From a virus: 44,739 bases of DNA. The notes under the pieces are model-generated. The model was not told the origin of the DNA and made no database searches. It was given only the letters and a program-made list of their open reading frames with translations. This document shows positions 33,104-40,515 of this stretch, one piece after another (positions within the stretch are counted from its first letter, which is position 1; each line of letters opens with the position of its first letter). Location: positions 1 to 44,739 of IMG/VR virus record IMGVR_UViG_3300036846_000566; one strand, given 5' to 3'. A program made the position numbers and the translations under genes.

Positions 33104-33337
33104 TCATCCTTTGCGCGCCCGACGACGCGATGCCTGCCGCTCCAACAGCTCGAATTCGAGCCGCCTCATCTCGGTGTAGTCGCGCAGCTTGTCGCGCGCG
33201 TAGTCGATCTCTGCGAACGGCCCGAGCCGCAGCACCGGACCCAATCGGTCGTACTCGACGACGGCCCAGCGCTGCTGACCATCGAACACGCTCTCGATCA
33301 GCCCGAAGCTCGGGTGCGGGTTGTCGTTGATCGCCAT
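33104..33337 (-). CDS. Unknown small protein
   Basis: A 77-residue protein (MAINDNPHPSFGLIESVFDG) with a C-terminal charged helix (EMRRLEFELLERQASRRRAR). The ATG is chosen over an upstream in-frame ATG because GGAGGG lies at good distance. No domain found. Confidence 0.65.
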   Translation of the reverse strand: MAINDNPHPSFGLIESVFDGQQRWAVVEYDRLGPVLRLGPFAEIDYARDKLRDYTEMRRLEFELLERQASRRRARKG

Positions 33338-33363
33338 TGGTTCCCTCCAAAGTCCGATCGTCG

Positions 33364-34053
33364 TCATGCTTCGGGGCTCCCTGTCGGCAGATACGTGAGC
33401 GCACGCTCGGCCATGCGCTCCAGCTCTTTGATCGCCGCCGCGCCTTGTTGGGCGGCCTGTGCTTCGAGCGCCGGCATCGCCTGCGCCAGTCCGAGCGTCA
33501 CTTCGTCTTTGGTGGCGAGTCGACCCTCGCGCCACCACACGACTTCGGTCGGGTCGTTGACCGTGAACAGCACGCCGGGCTCGCCGCGATCGGCGTTCCA
33601 CACCGCCGCGCCATCGCTCATCCACAGCGCCATGAGCCCAGGATTGCGCTCGCTGTGCTCGCCAGCGGCCGGCACGACCGGCATCTCGAAAGACGACGGG
33701 TTGCGGCGCATCGCCGGCCGCGTGAGAAAGGGGCAGACCTTGAGCGCGTACTCGGCGCAATCGCGATGACTGGGCGGCTCGCTGTTGACGCGCGAGATAA
33801 CGCACATGGGGCCGAGCACGAAAGCGCAGTGGCGACCCAGCGGCTGCCCGCACAGCCAGCAGAGCTTGAAGCGGACGCAGGCGGCGAACGCCGAGGGGTC
33901 GACCACCCGGAAGTCGGGCGCGCCCGTCCCCGGTCGCCTCTGCTGGCCCTGATCGAGCCACGCCACGAAAAAGGGGATGATGAAGCCGCGATGATCGCGA
34001 CGCATCCCAGCCAGTCGCTTGGGCACCGGCACGTCGTGCTGGGGAGCGTTCAT
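33364..34053 (-). CDS. Unknown phage protein with Cys cluster
   Basis: A 229-residue protein. Residues ~50-80 contain LCWLCGQPLGRHCAFVLGPM, a likely zinc-binding knuckle, and HRDCAEYALKVCPFL supplies further cysteines; the C-terminal third is helical. The layout is familiar from conserved phage proteins of unknown function. The start overlaps its upstream neighbour's stop. Confidence 0.65.
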   Translation of the reverse strand: MNAPQHDVPVPKRLAGMRRDHRGFIIPFFVAWLDQGQQRRPGTGAPDFRVVDPSAFAACVRFKLCWLCGQPLGRHCAFVLGPMCVISRVNSEPPSHRDCAEYALKVCPFLTRPAMRRNPSSFEMPVVPAAGEHSERNPGLMALWMSDGAAVWNADRGEPGVLFTVNDPTEVVWWREGRLATKDEVTLGLAQAMPALEAQAAQQGAAAIKELERMAERALTYLPTGSPEA

Positions 34054-34268
34054 TGCGGCCTCCGTTTGTCGTAGAGCGGCACCATCTCGCGCACGGCGCG
34101 TATGTGCGCCTCGATCAGCCGGTCGCGTATCTCGGGCTCGTGCCCGGCCAGCCAGCAGGCGAGCAGCGACGCGATCGCCGCGCCCTGCACGCCGGGGTCC
34201 TCGCCGGCCAGGATCGCGGCGCACGCATCCTCGATCAGCATGGCGCGTCCGGGGCTCTGCTCTTTCAT
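34050..34268 (-). CDS. Unknown small helical protein
   Basis: A 72-residue protein (MKEQSPGRAMLIEDACAAIL), almost entirely helical, with the hydrophobic IASLLACWLAG near its middle. Overlapping start/stop codons link it to both neighbours. No domain recognised. Confidence 0.55.
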   Translation of the reverse strand: MKEQSPGRAMLIEDACAAILAGEDPGVQGAAIASLLACWLAGHEPEIRDRLIEAHIRAVREMVPLYDKRRPQ

Positions 34269-34486
34269 GCGACACCTGCCTCGCTGCGTCGTCGCGCCAG
34301 CTCGCGCTCGACCACCACGTTCCAGGCGATCACCACCCGATCGGGCCGGGCGCTGGGCGAGGTGAGCTTGCAGGCGCGACAGCGCACCCGGATGGTGCGC
34401 AGCTTGCGCGCGCCGCGCTCGATCACCGGCAGCGGGCCATGCGGGCTGCCGCACGGGCAGGGGTGGAAGTCGGCGCGCATGGTCAT
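34265..34486 (-). CDS. Lar-like restriction alleviation zinc-ribbon protein
   Basis: A 73-residue protein with two Cys pairs, CPCG (10-13) and CRAC (36-39), and a conserved ending DRVVIAWN, the pattern of Lar-type restriction-alleviation proteins (PCPFCG ... C..C ... WN). Lar-type proteins reduce the effect of type I restriction in some prophages. A second similar gene is at 38956-39159. Confidence 0.65.
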   Translation of the reverse strand: MTMRADFHPCPCGSPHGPLPVIERGARKLRTIRVRCRACKLTSPSARPDRVVIAWNVVVERELARRRSEAGVA

Positions 34487-34761
34487 GGCTGCACCGCCTC
34501 GACGAAGCCCTGCAGCCCGCGCCAGAATTCGATCGGTCGATCCTCCGAGTAGATCGCCAGCTCGCGGCCGTATGTGCGGATTTCGACGACGTGACGCTCG
34601 ACGTTCGCGGAAGGCATCACGTCATCGCAGATCAGCGGCCTCAGCTCGCGATTGAGACGGCTGGTCACGACAACTTGCGGGCCGACATCGTCGGTCAGAA
34701 GCATGAAGCCCAGCACCTTGCTGCCCTCGCAGCAGCAACGCACGGCGAACCACCGAGTCAT
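34483..34761 (-). CDS. Unknown small protein
   Basis: A 92-residue protein (MTRWFAVRCCCEGSKVLGFM), largely beta strands in the first half and ending FWRGLQGFVEAVQP. Coupled on both sides in the leftward operon. Function unknown. Confidence 0.55.
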   Translation of the reverse strand: MTRWFAVRCCCEGSKVLGFMLLTDDVGPQVVVTSRLNRELRPLICDDVMPSANVERHVVEIRTYGRELAIYSEDRPIEFWRGLQGFVEAVQP

Positions 34762-34967
34762 CGGTCGACCAGCAGCTTGCGCAGTCGCTCGACCTCGCCA
34801 CAGAGATCGCCGAGCACGCCGCTGACCTCGACCGTTTCTATTGTCTTGTCGATCTCCAGAAGCGCCCAGGCGATGCACCAGCGCGGATCGTCGCTGCTCA
34901 ACGCGTACCCACGGATGCGCTCGCGGATCGCCTGATCGTTTCTCTGTCGCGTGGTCTGCATGGTCAT
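34758..34967 (-). CDS. Unknown small helical protein
   Basis: A 69-residue protein (MTMQTTRQRNDQAIRERIRG) with a coiled-coil-like C-terminus (GDLCGEVERLRKLLVDR). GGAGAT precedes the ATG. Function unknown. Confidence 0.55.
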   Translation of the reverse strand: MTMQTTRQRNDQAIRERIRGYALSSDDPRWCIAWALLEIDKTIETVEVSGVLGDLCGEVERLRKLLVDR

Positions 34968-35170
34968 CGTCCGATCTCCTCGCCGCTGTAGAAAGCGCGC
35001 AACGCGGCCTTGGCGTCGTGATCGAAGCGCCCTTCGAGATGACGCGCCGCGGCAAGCTCGGGGCCGGCCGGGTGCCCGCGCCGTCGCTCCTCGAAGTAGC
35101 GTTGCTGGGCCTTGCGCATGGCAACGCCCACCTCGATCGCGAGCGCGAGCTGCTTTTCGAGCGGCGTCAT
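34964..35170 (-). CDS. Unknown small protein
   Basis: A 68-residue helical protein (MTPLEKQLALAIEVGVAMRK), with QQRYFEERR and the C-terminal FDHDAKAALRAFYSG. Overlaps both neighbours by four bases. Function unknown. Confidence 0.55.
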   Translation of the reverse strand: MTPLEKQLALAIEVGVAMRKAQQRYFEERRRGHPAGPELAAARHLEGRFDHDAKAALRAFYSGEEIGR

Positions 35171-35439
35171 AGCGGATCAACCCCGGCGTCGATCGCGCAG
35201 TCGAGCCAGCGCTCGATCATGGCGCGATCGGCAAGCCAGTCGACCGTGCCGCGCAGCACGTCGACCGCTTTACCCTGGAACCCCGGCGCGAAGATCCATT
35301 GCCGCAGATAGGCGCGCAGCGCCGCGACGTGCTCGGGTGACAGCTCGTCGCGACGATTGAGCAAGGCCTCGATCGCCGGCCGCAACACGCCGCTCTGCTC
35401 GTTGGGCCAGTAGCCGGGCACGCCCTCGACGATCGTCAT
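35167..35439 (-). CDS. Unknown small protein
   Basis: A 90-residue helical protein (MTIVEGVPGYWPNEQSGVLR) with Trp-rich later segments (YLRQWIFAPGFQG, RGTVDWLADRAMIERWLDCA). Coupled to its neighbours. Function unknown. Confidence 0.55.
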   Translation of the reverse strand: MTIVEGVPGYWPNEQSGVLRPAIEALLNRRDELSPEHVAALRAYLRQWIFAPGFQGKAVDVLRGTVDWLADRAMIERWLDCAIDAGVDPL

Positions 35440-35975
35440 GCCTTGCCCTCCCGGCACTGGTCGTGAATGGCGCGCAGCAGCTCGACCATCGGGCGCAGCG
35501 CCTCGACGGGGACCCAATAGGCCAAGTCGAGCGCGCCGTTGGGTCCTCTCGTCAGCTTGCCGCCCGCCAGCACCTTGCCCTCGCTCGCGTAGCACCAGCC
35601 GACGAGTCGCGCCTTGGGCAGCGTCGAGCAATCGACCATGACGCAGGGTCGATCCTTCGCCACGTCGTCGTCGCCGAGCGGCATGCTGTGCGGGCGCTTG
35701 CGCGAGGCGCGTGCCTCGACGCCGAAGCCCACGTCCGGCTGGCCCTGGTCGAGCAGGTTCGACCAGTAGAGATTGAGCCCCTTGGCGACGGCGATCTCGC
35801 CGACGCAGCCCACCGCATCCTTCATCGGCTCGAACACCACGGCGCTGCCGCGCCCGCCGTAGTTGCCCTGCTGCTCTTTGTGCAGCGCGAGCGCGGCGCG
35901 CGCCGACGCCACCATCAGGGCGAGGCCGATTTCCTCGACCTTGAGCGTCACGTCCCAATCGAGTCGCGGCATCAT
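35436..35975 (-). CDS. Putative PD-(D/E)XK-like nuclease
   Basis: A 179-residue protein. The arrangement GCVGEIAVAKGLNLY (E60) followed by QGQPDVGFGVEARASRKR (D81, E87, R89) and strands CVMVDCS and RLVGWCYA resembles a restriction-endonuclease fold, with E and PD-x5-E-x-R in place of the usual ExK. It lies directly downstream of the probable single-strand annealing protein, like an exonuclease/annealing pair in phage recombination modules. Nuclease activity is inferred, not shown. Confidence 0.5.
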   Translation of the reverse strand: MMPRLDWDVTLKVEEIGLALMVASARAALALHKEQQGNYGGRGSAVVFEPMKDAVGCVGEIAVAKGLNLYWSNLLDQGQPDVGFGVEARASRKRPHSMPLGDDDVAKDRPCVMVDCSTLPKARLVGWCYASEGKVLAGGKLTRGPNGALDLAYWVPVEALRPMVELLRAIHDQCREGKA

Positions 35976-37111
35976 GGCTGCGTCATCCGCTCCCGCGCGT
36001 CGCGCTCGGCGACGTTGATCTCGCTGCGACGCAGCCCGGTGATCTTGGCAATGCGCTCGGCGTTGAGCGTCTTGATCGCGTCGATGTCGGCTTCGCTCGC
36101 GGCCTTGGCGAAAAGCGCCTTCAGCGTGTTGATCACCGAGTCCTGACCGATCAGGCCCTCGGGCAGCAGCCACGGCGAGGGGGCATCGGTGGTGGCTGAC
36201 TGCTCCGAGGGCGGCGCACTCGCCGCCGGCTCGGGGTGCGCGTGCGGATGCTGTGTCGGCTCGCCCTTGGGCGCCTCCTCAAACGGGACGTCGGTCGGCG
36301 TGCGGCGCGGCTCGGGCGGGATTTCGGCCGGCCAGATGTCCTCGATCGTCGCCATGCCTTCGGTCACTGCCTTGATCTCGGCGATGACGCGCGCAACGTC
36401 GGGCGCGAGCCACTGATCGAGCACGCGGCCGACGAAGCCCTCGACGCGCTTGATCGGCACGCCCAGCTCGGCGAGGCGCTCCAGGCAGCGGGCGCGATAC
36501 TCGGGCAGCTTCTTGCCGACCCGCTCGACCAGGTTTTGCTTGGCCTGCTCGAAAGCGTAGTTGACGAAAAACGGGATGCCGTGGTGCACGGCGTTGCGCA
36601 TGGCGAAGCTCTGCCCCAGCGAGGCGGCCATGCGCTTGCGGCGTTCCTCGTCGTCGCCGCCGAGCTTGATCGCGCCCTTGCTGATCGGCACCGCCCGAGT
36701 GATGGCGTAGCCGTTCTCATGGTCGACAAAGCGGGCATAGACCATGTAGTGCGCGCCCTCGTCGAGCACGCGCACGTCCTGCTCGCAATTCTTGAACAGC
36801 TGCGCGACGTTGTCGGTGCAGACGATCGACGGCCCCTCGATCCAGTCGATGCCGCCGCCCTTCTTCTTCACCTGATAACGGTAGTACCAGTCCTCGCCGG
36901 CCGCGGCGGCACGCGCCGCGATGTTGCGCAGGATCGACGGCTCATCCCGCGCTATCTGGACGCGCTGGGCTGTCACCACTCCGAACAGGCCCTCGGCCCG
37001 CGCCATCAGGCGTTCGCCGCTTGGCACGAGATCGCCCGGCTTTTCCGGCCGCATGCGTTGCTCGAATTCGTGAAGCTCGACCGGGTCGAGCAGCTCGGGG
37101 CCGCGTGCCAT
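35972..37111 (-). CDS. Probable single-strand annealing recombinase
   Basis: A 379-residue protein. The order of features resembles RecT/Erf-type annealing proteins: GIDWIEGPSIVCTDNVAQLF (about 88-107), AHYMVYARFVDHENG, the basic GDDEERRKRMAASLGQSFAM and RNAVHHGIPFFV, and C-terminal GFVGRVLDQW. A Pro/Glu-rich linker (about 265-320) leads to a small helical C-terminal domain (SEADIDAIKTLNAERIAKIT). AGGAGA lies seven bases before the ATG; a TTG at 37129 is rejected. It would anneal phage DNA during recombination. The family match is by pattern only. Confidence 0.55.
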   Translation of the reverse strand: MARGPELLDPVELHEFEQRMRPEKPGDLVPSGERLMARAEGLFGVVTAQRVQIARDEPSILRNIAARAAAAGEDWYYRYQVKKKGGGIDWIEGPSIVCTDNVAQLFKNCEQDVRVLDEGAHYMVYARFVDHENGYAITRAVPISKGAIKLGGDDEERRKRMAASLGQSFAMRNAVHHGIPFFVNYAFEQAKQNLVERVGKKLPEYRARCLERLAELGVPIKRVEGFVGRVLDQWLAPDVARVIAEIKAVTEGMATIEDIWPAEIPPEPRRTPTDVPFEEAPKGEPTQHPHAHPEPAASAPPSEQSATTDAPSPWLLPEGLIGQDSVINTLKALFAKAASEADIDAIKTLNAERIAKITGLRRSEINVAERDARERMTQP

Positions 37112-37256
37112 GGAGCATCTCCTGTTCAAACGTGCCCTCGACCACGTGGAAGAAGGCGAAAAAAACGTCGTCGATCACGTGCTCGACGCTCTTGCCTTGG
37201 CGCTTGGCCCACCAGCGCACGATGCGCTCGCGCCGCTTGTCGAGGGTGATCTTCAT
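36942..37256 (-). CDS. Small basic protein with long overlap
   Basis: A 104-residue frame. Residues 1-50 (MKITLDKRRERIVRWWAKRQ, then SVEHVIDDVFFAFFHVVEG) look like a real short domain, but the final ~55 residues are Arg/Ala-rich and overlap the annealing-protein gene by 170 bases in another frame. Either the tail is a by-product of a distant stop or a frameshift has removed the original end. Start overlaps the preceding stop. Confidence 0.5.
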   Translation of the reverse strand: MKITLDKRRERIVRWWAKRQGKSVEHVIDDVFFAFFHVVEGTFEQEMLHGTRPRAARPGRASRIRATHAAGKAGRSRAKRRTPDGAGRGPVRSGDSPARPDSAG

Positions 37257-37414
37257 GACTGATCGCCCTCGATCTCCTCGCGCAGCGCGTCGGCCGACAT
37301 CCCCAGCCGGTCGACCACGGCCTCGAGGAATTCGAGCGCCTCGGTCTTGCTCATGAGGCCCGGCTTGCACAGCGCCTCGACGGCGTCGACGGCTTCGGTG
37401 ACTTGCTTGTCCAT
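37253..37414 (-). CDS. Unknown small acidic protein
   Basis: A 53-residue helical acidic protein (MDKQVTEAVDAVEALCKPGL, later FLEAVVDRLGMSADALREEI). ATG at 37414 is chosen because AAGGGAG lies about nine bases upstream; an ATG at 37420 would overlap the preceding stop but sits too close to that site. Function unknown. Confidence 0.6.
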   Translation of the reverse strand: MDKQVTEAVDAVEALCKPGLMSKTEALEFLEAVVDRLGMSADALREEIEGDQS

Positions 37415-37416
37415 GA

Positions 37417-37608
37417 TCATGCTCCCTTCGATCCCTTGGCTGGCGGCATCAGGCCGACGAGGTTCATCGCCTTCATCCAGACGATCACCTCGTCGTCGCG
37501 GCACAGCACGTCGAGCGCCGAGCCGCGCTCTACCTGATGGATGGCGGTGTGAACGATGCCGGCGAGCTTCTCGAGGAGCTCGGGCGAGGGCTTGAGCGGC
37601 TCGATCAT
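37417..37608 (-). CDS. Unknown small protein
   Basis: A 63-residue protein (MIEPLKPSPELLEKLAGIVH) with an amphipathic middle and a basic Gly/Lys end. Its start overlaps the 3' end of the large coiled-coil gene. Function unknown. Confidence 0.55.
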   Translation of the reverse strand: MIEPLKPSPELLEKLAGIVHTAIHQVERGSALDVLCRDDEVIVWMKAMNLVGLMPPAKGSKGA

Positions 37609-38336
37609 TGGGCCTTCTCCGTCCGAACGAAGCGCACGCCGGGCGGCGCCGCGTCGACGCGCTTCTCGCGGCTGGCGTGTCGGGTGGCGGCGCGCTCGAT
37701 CATCGGGTCGAGGTCGCGCGCGACGATCGCGTCGTGCTTGCGGTAGTAGGCGAGCGCCAGATCGGGATCGTCGATCTCGCCATGCCAGTATTCGCGCAGG
37801 CTCATGGCGCGCGGCGAGTAGTCGCCACGCACGCGGGCTCGCCCGACAGGGCGCGACGCGGCAGCCACCGCATCCTCGGCGTGTTCCTCGGCGCGCTGCG
37901 CGGCCAAGCGCTCCTCGATCGTGGCGTCGGGCTTCTGCGCCTGATGGGCGAGCTGCGCCGCCTCGACGATGGCGGCATCGGCCGCCTTGCGCTTGGCCTC
38001 GGCCTCGCGCTTGGCCCGCTCGCTCTTGAAGGAGAGCCACTTGGTCGAGCGGGCGAGCATGTCGGTCAGCGCCATCGCCACCATGTCGCGGATGTCGCGA
38101 TAGCTGAGCTTGATGGCTTCGATCTCCTGCTCGTGCGGCGCGCGTTCGGCCTTCTCGTCCTTTTCGAGATCGTCGCGCGCGGCGCGCAGCTGGGTGACGA
38201 AGTCGTCGGCAATGCCGGCGTGCTCCTCGCTGGTGATCTCGGGCCGCTCCTTGGTCCAGCGGTCGGCGTTGCCGATCAGCTCGCGCGCCCGATCGCGCGT
38301 CGAGGGCAGGTTGTGGCCGATGCCGGGGCGGGTCAT
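37605..38336 (-). CDS. Coiled-coil recombination-module protein with GIGHN motif
   Basis: A 243-residue, highly helical and charged protein. It starts MTRPGIGHNLPSTRDRAREL; residues ~30-160 form long coiled coils (DDLEKDEKAERAPHEQEIEA, KSERAKREAEAKRKAADA), then a basic RPVGRARVRGDYSPR patch and a compact end (GVRFVRTEK). Proteins of this layout commonly precede annealing or nuclease genes in phages. The GIGHN pentapeptide recurs in the gene at 40394. The TGATG overlap decides the start. Confidence 0.65.
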   Translation of the reverse strand: MTRPGIGHNLPSTRDRARELIGNADRWTKERPEITSEEHAGIADDFVTQLRAARDDLEKDEKAERAPHEQEIEAIKLSYRDIRDMVAMALTDMLARSTKWLSFKSERAKREAEAKRKAADAAIVEAAQLAHQAQKPDATIEERLAAQRAEEHAEDAVAAASRPVGRARVRGDYSPRAMSLREYWHGEIDDPDLALAYYRKHDAIVARDLDPMIERAATRHASREKRVDAAPPGVRFVRTEKAQ

Positions 38337-38563
38337 CACGAGTCCCGCGCCGCGCGGATCATCGCGGCAAAGATCGAGGCGACGGATTGCTCGTCGCTCA
38401 TCGCGTGGCGGCCGATCGCCTGCATGTGCAGGTTGGGCGCTTCCAGCTCCAGCAGGATCGCCTCGACGATCGCCGCCGCCTGGACGCTGGTCAGCTCGAC
38501 GCCGCGTCGCCGACCCGTGTCGCGTGTCGCCAGCTCAAGAGCAGGAACCATCGGGAATCGCAT
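38336..38563 (-). CDS. Unknown small protein
   Basis: A 75-residue helical protein (MRFPMVPALELATRDTGRRR, then LTSVQAAAIVEAILLELEA). GAGGTG lies before the ATG. It heads the recombination group of the leftward operon. Function unknown. Confidence 0.6.
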   Translation of the reverse strand: MRFPMVPALELATRDTGRRRGVELTSVQAAAIVEAILLELEAPNLHMQAIGRHAMSDEQSVASIFAAMIRAARDS

Positions 38564-38572
38564 GGCAACACC

Positions 38573-38959
38573 TCAGAAGGCCGGCTTCAGCGCGCGAATA
38601 TCGATCGTCTCCCACGGGCGCGCGGCGGGATGATCGGGCGCGTGCTGGCGCGCCCAGGCGGCGCGGCGCAGCAGGAAGCGATACTCGTCGCGGCTGATCG
38701 GGTTGCGCGCGCACCACGGCCATACCCGCTCGACATCGTGCGGCACGCGACCGATCAGCAGGCCCGTCACGCCGTAGAAGTTGCGCGCGCTGGTGCCGTT
38801 CACGATCGCGCACCAGCGCGCCGGGCGGTCCTGGCGCTCGCCGTCGATCACCGGCTGGCCGAAGTAGAGTCGCACCGGCACCATGATGCCGCCGCGCATC
38901 AGGCGGATCGTGTAGAAGCCCGCCACGGGCTCGTCGCTCGTGAGCGCGTCGGGCCTCAC
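38573..38959 (-). CDS. Conserved phage protein of unknown function
   Basis: A 128-residue protein. The pattern AGFYTIRLMRGGIMVPVRLY, ARWCAIVNG and DEYRFLLRRAAWARQHAPDH is recurrent in alphaproteobacterial phage genomes. The GTG start overlaps the stop of the Lar-like gene (GTGA), and no ATG fits. Function unknown. Confidence 0.65.
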   Translation of the reverse strand: MRPDALTSDEPVAGFYTIRLMRGGIMVPVRLYFGQPVIDGERQDRPARWCAIVNGTSARNFYGVTGLLIGRVPHDVERVWPWCARNPISRDEYRFLLRRAAWARQHAPDHPAARPWETIDIRALKPAF

Positions 38960-39159
38960 GGCGCGATCCTCGAGGCGCGCACCAGTCGGATGTGCTCGTT
39001 CCAGGCGCCGCGCACGTGTTCGGCTTTGACGAGCGGCGCGACGATCTTGCAGCGCCAGCAGCGGTAGCAGACGAGCGAGCTGCGCGAGCCCGGCCGGTCG
39101 AACACGGGCGGGCGACCGCAAAGACAAAGCTCCAGTGGCTCCGGCTTTGATTCCGGCAT
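38956..39159 (-). CDS. Second Lar-like zinc-ribbon protein
   Basis: A 67-residue protein with LCLCGRPPVF (two Cys) and CYRCWRCKIVAP, ending EHVRGAWNEHIRLVRA. It follows the same CxC ... CxxC ... AWN scheme as the gene at 34265-34486. GAGAGGG lies upstream. It is the first gene of the leftward operon after the repressor side. Role in restriction alleviation is inferred from the pattern. Confidence 0.6.
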   Translation of the reverse strand: MPESKPEPLELCLCGRPPVFDRPGSRSSLVCYRCWRCKIVAPLVKAEHVRGAWNEHIRLVRASRIAP

Positions 39160-39188
39160 GGCCTGCGATCCCTCTCTGTCGTCTTCGT

Positions 39189-39278
39189 TTAGCGGCAGAG
39201 CAGGATCAGCAGTCCCATCAGCGCCAGCGCACTCGCCCCGTCGAGCAATCGACGACGGAGCCGCTGCCGTCTCACCAT
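39189..39278 (-). CDS. Possible 29-residue membrane microprotein
   Basis: An ATG frame encoding MVRRQRLRRRLLDGASALAL followed by MGLLILLCR: a strongly basic N-terminus and one short hydrophobic helix, the plan of small phage membrane peptides. No ribosome-binding site is visible, so translation is uncertain. Confidence 0.3.
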   Translation of the reverse strand: MVRRQRLRRRLLDGASALALMGLLILLCR

Positions 39279-39472
39279 CGTTGGCACGATGCTACTGGCA
39301 ACGAGTGGGCGCGAGCTGCCGGGCATGCCGGTGATCCCCCTGTGACGCTTTTGTGCCAGGGGTGAGACTACGCCTCGCGGCGATTTACCGGCAAGCGATG
39401 TTTCTCAAACCGTTAAAACGACGACCGCGCGCGATCGGCGCGTCGACGTTTCAACGACTTGGCGAGGGCTGT
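39279..39472. promoter_or_regulatory. Non-coding stretch downstream of the repressor gene
   Basis: About 190 bases without a gene. Read leftward it has TTGAGA, 15 bases, TAAATC (39410-39384) as a possible early leftward promoter, and an imperfect CCCCTG/CAGGGG inverted repeat at 39336-39361. The two elements GTTTCAACGAC and GTTAAAACGAC lie on the plus strand near 39450 and 39413. Confidence 0.4.
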
Positions 39473-39904
39473 TCAGTCGGCGAGCGCGTCCGATGGGCCA
39501 TCGCCATTCGAGTTATCCCCACGATCCCCAGGACGCTTTGCCGCAGATCGACGGCGACGCGCCTGCTTCGGCGTCTCGCCGACGAGCCGCTTCGGCTTGC
39601 CGTGAACCGGGCGCGGCACGACGTTGGAGCGCAACCGCTCGATCAGCTCGACCGGCATCTCGCTCTTGTAGCTGTCGCGAATCAGATAGTCGGTGGTGAC
39701 GCCGAATTTCTGGCAGAAGCGCACCATGGTCGGCAGATCGAATGGGCGCCGGCCCGTCTCATAGTTGAACCACCGCTGTGGCGTGCAACGCATCTCGCGC
39801 GCCATCGCCGACAACGTGTAGAGCAGGCGCTCACGTATGCGGCGGAGTCGCAGAGCGATCTCGCGACGCAAGATCACCTGCTCGTCTTCGAGCTTGGTTG
39901 GCAT
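39473..39904 (-). CDS. XRE-family (CI-like) repressor
   Basis: A 143-residue protein. Residues ~15-75 are an XRE helix-turn-helix: LRLRRIRERLLYTLSAMARE, MRCTPQRWFNYETGRRPFDL and FCQKFGVTTDYLIRD. The C-terminal third is basic and probably disordered, with no LexA-like peptidase domain, so SOS cleavage is not expected. AAAAGGA precedes the ATG. Placed divergently from the Cro-like gene, it is the likely lysogeny repressor acting on 39905-40098. Confidence 0.85.
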   Translation of the reverse strand: MPTKLEDEQVILRREIALRLRRIRERLLYTLSAMAREMRCTPQRWFNYETGRRPFDLPTMVRFCQKFGVTTDYLIRDSYKSEMPVELIERLRSNVVPRPVHGKPKRLVGETPKQARRRRSAAKRPGDRGDNSNGDGPSDALAD

Positions 39905-40080
39905 GTTGATCCTTTTTCATGTGAGCGACGGCCCACCTTCCCAAATTTGCACCGTCACTTTTGCGGCAGAGTGCCACAGTCTCGACAACGCTGACAACCA
40001 TTCGTGGTGGCATCGCGCCATCGCCCAGGCGGATACCCACCGAGTTTTACGCTTTGTTCACCCTGTCATCGTCTCGTCAA
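39905..40080. promoter_or_regulatory. Divergent operator/promoter region
   Basis: The region separates the leftward repressor from the rightward early genes and is visibly richer in A/T than its surroundings. A direct repeat GACAAC-GCT-GACAAC lies at 39990-40001 on the plus strand, and GTTTTACGCTTTGTTCAC lies at 40042-40059. No clean consensus promoter was found by eye, so exact sites are uncertain. Confidence 0.6.
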
Positions 40081-40098
40081 ATGGTTGAGAGTGCGGCC

Positions 40099-40515
40099 AT
40101 GCGGGAGCTGCAAGTCGTCGACGACCAGATGGCGATCGATCTTCTCGCCGAGCGCTGTGCGAAACGGCTGCGAATCGACGTGGGATCGCGTCATCACAAA
40201 TGCCGGCTCGTGGCCATCGAAGTCTCGCAGTTTTCGAGCATCACCGCCCATCAGGTCGAGCAGTGGCACGCACGCGGGCACATCGCCGCCCACAAGCGGC
40301 TGGCGTTCCTGCAGGCGTTCAACGCCCTGCGCGGCCCGAAACTGCCGATGGTGTGGCTCGCGGCCCCCGCCCAACGCCAGAACGGAGGGCAGCATGGCGA
40401 AGGCGAAGCGCAAGAGCGCAAGGCGCAAGGGAAACGGCATCGGTCACAACGGCGCACCCGGCGGCGTACCGGACGAGGTCTACGAACGCTGGCTGCCGAA
40501 AATCGCGCTGGCTGA
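40099..40515 (+). CDS. Cro-like early regulator
   Basis: A 138-residue protein, first gene of the rightward early operon. The segment RLVAIEVSQFSSITAHQVEQ, then WHARGHIAAHKRLAFLQAF, resembles a Cro/YdaS-type HTH with its trailing W-x-RG. ATG at 40099 has GAGAG at proper distance; an ATG at 40081 has none. The last ~45 residues are Arg/Gln-rich and overlap the next gene by 122 bases, so they may be a by-product of a late stop. Confidence 0.65.
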   Translation: MRELQVVDDQMAIDLLAERCAKRLRIDVGSRHHKCRLVAIEVSQFSSITAHQVEQWHARGHIAAHKRLAFLQAFNALRGPKLPMVWLAAPAQRQNGGQHGEGEAQERKAQGKRHRSQRRTRRRTGRGLRTLAAENRAG

